In this document: positions 18,101 through 21,110 of the stretch, piece after piece
How positions within the stretch are numbered: position 1 is the stretch's first letter
Layout of the letters: each line of letters opens with the position of its first letter
Source of the DNA: Candidatus Heimdallarchaeota archaeon LC_2
Lineage (GTDB): Archaea; Asgardarchaeota; Heimdallarchaeia; Heimdallarchaeales; Kariarchaeaceae
Length of the DNA stretch: 21,110 bases
Reading direction: 5' to 3'
Assembly: GCA_001940725.1 (NCBI GenBank)
Contig: MDVR01000164.1
Location: 1 to 21,110, forward strand
Notes under the pieces: model-generated
Told to the model about the DNA's origin: nothing
What the model saw: only the letters and a program-made list of their open reading frames with translations
Databases searched by the model: none
Translations under genes and position numbers: made by a program

Positions 18101-19453
18101 GTTAACTCAATCAGCAACAAAATCACTGATTCATTTTCTATTCATAAACAGAATAAATCCCTCATGTTTCTTAATAAACAGCAGGTGTATGAGACGGCCA
18201 ATCGTTCGCCTTTACCCATGCATATTAAGTATGATAACTTGATTAATAGTGGTGTTATCAAGGAGATGGATATTGGTTACACCATAGTAGATATTAGGGG
18301 TATTTTACCTCATCCAAACGTATCTGTTGATCCCATGTATAAGAGGATGAATTTATCTGAAGTGATAGATTTACTAGATGAGAGCCAATTTAATTTCATC
18401 CATTCCAGAACTCTGCAGGCCTATATCTACGCCGACTATTATGATGTGGAACTTCAGCCAGTTGTGGCCATCTGTTATGCCATGTTAATTGATCAAGGCG
18501 ATACACAGGTAAAGATTGCCAGATATGAAAAATATATCCCTTGGGCGTATACAATGATTAAATTATTCATGATGAAAAAACGTGATCTTATGCGTTCTAA
18601 CGAACTTGAATTTATCCATGAAGCTCTTCTTTCTAATCTTCAAAAGATTCAAGTGGGCTCAACACTAGAATTATCAGAATATTCTGGTGAGGATGAAACA
18701 ACAATAAAATTGAGTTTTATGCTGAAACGAAAATTGAAAAGACTGGGTCTAAATTCCTCAGATATTAATAAACATGAACGGGGCGAAACTGCATCAATCG
18801 ATGACTCAATTACTTCAGATATAATTAATGCTAATGCTAAACCCTCCATTGAAAAGCGAGAAAGAATCACCTTCTCACCCACTCTAATTCAACAGATAGA
18901 AGAGGAGGCGATAATTGAAGAATCCAATAATATCATACAAACTGATACAAAATCTGCAGATAGACCGATGAAAACAATCAGATCCAAAAAGACGAAAAAG
19001 ATTCCTAAATCGATTAATCTTGAAAATGCTCGATCTATCGATATATCTTCTGAACAATCCGATGAAATCAAATTTAGTGATGAGGTTGTTTCATTAATAT
19101 CTGAACTCTGTAACAAGGCAATTGAAACGGCAGAAGACACTAGCCCTACTGATTTACTCATCTCCATTTTTGACAAGGTTATCTACCCAGAGGTAATTAA
19201 TAAGAATCCTGAAATTGCTGATCTCAAGCTGATAGAATTGTTCAATGAAGTAGGAGAGCTTACAGGAGTTTCCAATACTGTTGATTTTTCCAGGAGTTTA
19301 GGAGATATGCAGGAGAGATGGGGCAAGTACAGGGGAACAAGGACTCGAATTATTAAATCCTTTGCAAACCGTATTACCGAGACAACTTCCAAATTTGTAT
19401 ATAATTCACTCTTCAGGGATTTACTGAAAAATAGATACAAAAGAGATCTTTGA
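15125..19453 (+). CDS. Very large protein with a possible P-loop-less HerA/VirB4-like core and winged helices
   Basis: This 1442-aa protein shows no confident family match by eye. Residues 225-585 follow the strand and helix order of HerA/VirB4-type ATPases. KKIATFGNERIMMQALWILQ (243-262) stands where the P-loop should be but has no GK(S/T). KDVAIINPKNG (271-281) resembles the Walker B strand. GIHIIDVSKSTQQEQF (454-469) resembles the later DLSGLxxxEQ strand, and GDASLFIYEQSDVTLMKPID (561-580) the closing LxxGE strand. A winged-helix-like segment follows at about 670-730 and a second at about 980-1065. Acidic disordered linkers lie at 610-662, 755-770 and 872-950. A basic patch is at 1285-1297 and a helical C-terminus at 1318-1442. 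If the reading is right it is an ATPase-dead DNA-associated scaffold, perhaps needing an active partner. Alternatives are a wHTH protein with an unknown N-terminal domain. All frames are intact. Confidence 0.35.
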   Translation: MTVQLRYNLEDTAILRYTLPDSFSDETKDILFLAKCGIYRLMTNDHPSLSELYKIRYNEHGGLQLNDYQKIFKKRLSSLIWDIKDRPELQLHLLIPQYTGNYFCICVVISSLKPVLSDGDDANDSNVLFSSYNNFSLQNSDLVPLHLDKMADSEIQDLFKIASTENNNGDMTFELSIGVEGIPGFLFEEYHVELGVHEIEVLQSIVNFQLNQYDLPRIQLNDRYAKVIGWDTNDHLISIIEPKKIATFGNERIMMQALWILQNFYLRHQTKDVAIINPKNGRRSTQQELHLLMDQSFFIITTKAKHWERAIQSLSLNNKYRKEILTSFHPIEDLGVDIIQLFYHNRDLLFSVIKSWVNIASSSRSASYEIQSMLELFDDAFKTYGGEQLAVFQLRMFLKESTFDDLAHPELHNTLVSKYSGIFAHSFFNFKEKIDITSSNTTGRLWKKDIFAPGIHIIDVSKSTQQEQFAIHSFFLILQEARYFYKTWTLHSFGEGLRHSFEKLQQVIQGMFFNKSLLHFTHSTTFPFFLRGFELLLFDKEFSTYSVLKAFDANKLFENTGDASLFIYEQSDVTLMKPIDLQVLDILYDRNVIVKLSPEQLEYTHDIYPVKELDDPQSSNTITEVISSTKEDESNDRGSVLTQPFVEEEDNIIEDFDEDSYIGPDLLFKIPVLATFRSYRQYQFQEIEYTSNLPHDMVKQQLQELISQNWIETTVINKTDVYLPLSKGKEYMDDLLKQIPELKEIRVQLYDEVFPDTENVEDEDKIIDENNILDVLLAIRLSYHDLTDLEERKTTLLNLCSVCSYISDKFGEFDNVLRSYFYWTIGVYASFLVAQLDDKREEHLLALKISQIVTLISGILTEKLQDEFNINQIEASSDEVFVFTEEMREEEPALDDLSEQVEIVLTKIDKKKELKENSSSLPPPSVLNIPKSVDRSAIVPNSLRQLTPQELKPIELFPDIGPWYKFHRMNYDIPIQNDPLMLSADEIIFMFMVNSISNKITDSFSIHKQNKSLMFLNKQQVYETANRSPLPMHIKYDNLINSGVIKEMDIGYTIVDIRGILPHPNVSVDPMYKRMNLSEVIDLLDESQFNFIHSRTLQAYIYADYYDVELQPVVAICYAMLIDQGDTQVKIARYEKYIPWAYTMIKLFMMKKRDLMRSNELEFIHEALLSNLQKIQVGSTLELSEYSGEDETTIKLSFMLKRKLKRLGLNSSDINKHERGETASIDDSITSDIINANAKPSIEKRERITFSPTLIQQIEEEAIIEESNNIIQTDTKSADRPMKTIRSKKTKKIPKSINLENARSIDISSEQSDEIKFSDEVVSLISELCNKAIETAEDTSPTDLLISIFDKVIYPEVINKNPEIADLKLIELFNEVGELTGVSNTVDFSRSLGDMQERWGKYRGTRTRIIKSFANRITETTSKFVYNSLFRDLLKNRYKRDL

Positions 19454-19468
19454 TACTATTTTGTTGTT

Positions 19469-19486
19469 ATTTATATAGGATTCCCA
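19469..19486 (+). promoter_or_regulatory. Promoter of the winged-helix gene (shared 18-nt element)
   Basis: ATTTATATAGGATTCCCA has 17 of 18 bases in common with 14507-14524. The TATA part is 36 nt before the ATG at 19509 and only 24 nt before an alternative TTG at 19497. The expected transcript start (about 19498-19503) falls after the TTG, so ATG is preferred. Confidence 0.65.
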
Positions 19487-19504
19487 GCTAATAATATTGG
19501 GAAT
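19480..19504 (+). promoter_or_regulatory. Inverted repeat at the transcript start of the winged-helix gene
   Basis: ATTCCCA (19480-19486) and TGGGAAT (19498-19504) form a perfect 7-bp dyad with an 11-nt spacer, covering the expected transcription start. It is a good shape for an operator of a dimeric winged-helix regulator, possibly the gene product itself. The upstream 170-aa gene has the left half (AATCCCA) but not the right half. Confidence 0.45.
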
Positions 19505-19508
19505 AAAG

Positions 19509-20366
19509 ATGTTACAAACAGTCGGAAGAAATGAGTCAGTTGAAGTTGGATACGATCAAAATATATTCTATACTCATCCACAAAATGTTGCTGCACTTGC
19601 AGTTTGTTTCAAAGAAATCATAACAAGCGGTTCTGGAATGAAGTTAGCTAATACTGCACCTGAAGGTATTTATTTTGTTGAACAAGTTAGAATTAACCAA
19701 CGTTTGTCCACCATGGGAGATTTTAGTAATAAATTTCTTAAATTTAGCAGAATAAATAATGTGGATAAACTCCTAAAAAATTGGATTGAGATAGGTCTAA
19801 TTAAAAAAATTATGATCTACAAGGATAATAATTACTTTGATGGTATTTACACCTCGCCCTTGATTAATTACCATCTTACAGCCTTACATTCTGATAAGTA
19901 TATACAGGGTTTAGTTAGTGCTCTCTTGCAATCCTGTGTCGCTCTTAGTAAAGTCATATCTGACATTAAATTACAAGAAAGTGGGCAGGATCTATACCAT
20001 TTTTATTCAGGAATTATTAGAGAGGGAGAGGCATTTGATATGGACCAAAAGAATTGGTTAACACAGTATTTTCACACTGATCTGACCTGCAATCTCATTC
20101 TTGGTCTTAAAAGACATGGAATAATAAAAATTAGAAAAGGATCAAGAGATGATTTTAAACTTACCAGCACGGGTTTGGAATTTATCAAGGTTCTGAGGGA
20201 ATATTATTCATATCTTTCTGAGTTAGATAACTTCGTAAGCAACACTGATTCCACACAATTCAACAACTTGGAAAATTCATTCAAAATCGACATGATTGTA
20301 CCAGAATCATTAGAAATATTTGTCCGAAAAGAAACTACAACGTTTGTCCACCATGGGAGATTTTAG
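19509..20366 (+). CDS. Tandem winged-helix protein, 3' end disrupted by tandem repeat
   Basis: From ATG 19509 the frame gives 285 residues, of which about the first 276 are native; the last nine come from reading into the second repeat copy out of frame. Two winged-helix-like segments are visible: about 64-122 (MGDFSNKFLKFSRINNVDKL, then LLKNWIEIGLIKK) and about 175-228 (LTCNLILGLKRHGIIKIRKG, then wing FKLTSTGLEFIKVL). The second ends with the LTxxGxxF pattern common in archaeal HTH regulators. It is probably a DNA-binding protein. The repeat unit is 640 bp (not a multiple of three), so each copy shifts the frame, and the real C-terminus is not in this window. Its promoter matches that of the 170-aa gene. 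TTG 19497 is an alternative start but too close to the TATA box. Confidence 0.6.
   Translation: MLQTVGRNESVEVGYDQNIFYTHPQNVAALAVCFKEIITSGSGMKLANTAPEGIYFVEQVRINQRLSTMGDFSNKFLKFSRINNVDKLLKNWIEIGLIKKIMIYKDNNYFDGIYTSPLINYHLTALHSDKYIQGLVSALLQSCVALSKVISDIKLQESGQDLYHFYSGIIREGEAFDMDQKNWLTQYFHTDLTCNLILGLKRHGIIKIRKGSRDDFKLTSTGLEFIKVLREYYSYLSELDNFVSNTDSTQFNNLENSFKIDMIVPESLEIFVRKETTTFVHHGRF
19698..20337. repeat. Tandem repeat unit, copy 1 (640 bp)
   Basis: This is the native copy, in frame with the start of the winged-helix gene. The following 640 bp (20338-20977) are identical, and a third partial copy runs to the window end. Confidence 0.95.
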
Positions 20367-20977
20367 TAATAAATTTCTTAAATTTAGCAGAATAAATAAT
20401 GTGGATAAACTCCTAAAAAATTGGATTGAGATAGGTCTAATTAAAAAAATTATGATCTACAAGGATAATAATTACTTTGATGGTATTTACACCTCGCCCT
20501 TGATTAATTACCATCTTACAGCCTTACATTCTGATAAGTATATACAGGGTTTAGTTAGTGCTCTCTTGCAATCCTGTGTCGCTCTTAGTAAAGTCATATC
20601 TGACATTAAATTACAAGAAAGTGGGCAGGATCTATACCATTTTTATTCAGGAATTATTAGAGAGGGAGAGGCATTTGATATGGACCAAAAGAATTGGTTA
20701 ACACAGTATTTTCACACTGATCTGACCTGCAATCTCATTCTTGGTCTTAAAAGACATGGAATAATAAAAATTAGAAAAGGATCAAGAGATGATTTTAAAC
20801 TTACCAGCACGGGTTTGGAATTTATCAAGGTTCTGAGGGAATATTATTCATATCTTTCTGAGTTAGATAACTTCGTAAGCAACACTGATTCCACACAATT
20901 CAACAACTTGGAAAATTCATTCAAAATCGACATGATTGTACCAGAATCATTAGAAATATTTGTCCGAAAAGAAACTA
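20338..20977. repeat. Tandem repeat unit, copy 2 (640 bp)
   Basis: By eye it is identical to copy 1. The join reads GAAACTACAACGTTTG against AATTAACCAACGTTTG before copy 1, so the repeat begins at the shared CAACG. Perfect identity and placement at the window end suggest an artefact or a very recent duplication. Confidence 0.95.
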
Positions 20978-21006
20978 CAACGTTTGTCCACCATGGGAGA
21001 TTTTAG
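20338..21006 (+). pseudogene. Out-of-frame duplicate of the winged-helix coding segment
   Basis: The second copy re-encodes the same protein from Q64 onward in another frame. It has no promoter or start codon of its own other than a chance TTG at 20320 and ends at the same out-of-frame stop in copy 3. It should not be counted as a separate gene. Confidence 0.8.
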
Positions 21007-21110
21007 TAATAAATTTCTTAAATTTAGCAGAATAAATAATGTGGATAAACTCCTAAAAAATTGGATTGAGATAGGTCTAATTAAAAAAATTATGATCTAC
21101 AAGGATAATA
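20978..21110. repeat. Tandem repeat unit, copy 3 (partial, 133 bp)
   Basis: It is cut by the window end. Copies 1-3 together fill 19698-21110. Confidence 0.95.

Noticed and set aside
17283..19440. Several 77-127 codon frames inside the 1442-aa gene
   Set aside because: Shadows of an intact frame; no promoter and no recognisable protein features.
19497..19508. TTG as the start of the winged-helix gene
   Set aside because: It lies only 24 nt from the TATA centre, at or before the expected transcript start; ATG at 19509 fits better.
1..21110. Borg-like or other linear element with terminal inverted repeats
   Set aside because: The inverted repeat is local to the left edge (both arms within 365 nt) and has no counterpart at the right edge. 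The tandem unit is 640 bp and lies in one gene only.
19698..21110. CRISPR array
   Set aside because: The repeat is 640 bp, tandem without spacers, and coding.

Overview
The window looks like AT-rich archaeal DNA. Nearly every gene has a TATA box (best form TTACTTATATA or ATTTATATA) centred about 24-36 nt upstream of the start codon. Shine-Dalgarno sites are nearly absent, so most transcripts should be leaderless or have very short leaders. An XPD/Rad3-type helicase and a giant Ig-like surface protein with an N-terminal signal peptide and a C-terminal membrane anchor also fit an archaeon. An Asgard lineage is my best guess from this style of surface protein and the low GC, but no marker gene here fixes the taxonomy. 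Both ends of the window carry rearrangements typical of contig-end artefacts: a 109-nt fold-back inverted repeat on the left and a perfect 640-bp tandem repeat on the right. They distort the two terminal genes.

Layout. (1) Positions 1-2504, minus strand: a PD-(D/E)XK nuclease-like gene with a corrupted 3' end, then four small or medium genes of unknown function, most with their own TATA box. (2) Positions 2505-2759: a divergent intergenic region with several hairpins. (3) Positions 2760-5566, plus strand: a GIY-YIG-domain protein and an XPD-family 5'-3' DNA helicase with four cysteines placed for an Fe-S cluster. (4) Positions 5664-7184, minus strand, convergent to XPD: a 506-aa protein that I read as a degenerate relative of the MCM AAA+ core (Walker B-like, lid and winged-helix regions without a recognisable P-loop). 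(5) Positions 7317-14457: a two-gene operon of a 2115-aa Ig-repeat surface protein and a HAD-superfamily protein with substituted catalytic positions; the HAD gene has the window's one clear Shine-Dalgarno site. (6) Positions 14541-end: a 170-aa protein, a 1442-aa protein and a tandem winged-helix protein. The first and third share a nearly identical 18-nt promoter. The large protein resembles a HerA/VirB4-type ATPase whose P-loop has been lost, with winged-helix and acidic linker segments added.

The strongest candidate for something undescribed is region 6. It holds a very large, apparently ATPase-dead HerA-like scaffold with DNA-binding-type domains, flanked by two genes under a common promoter element, the downstream one with a possible operator. 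A second ATPase-derived protein without a visible P-loop (MCM-like, region 4) lies in the same window, next to an intact XPD helicase. The functional links are inference. The HerA-like and MCM-like assignments rest on visual motif matching and need profile-profile or structure searches.
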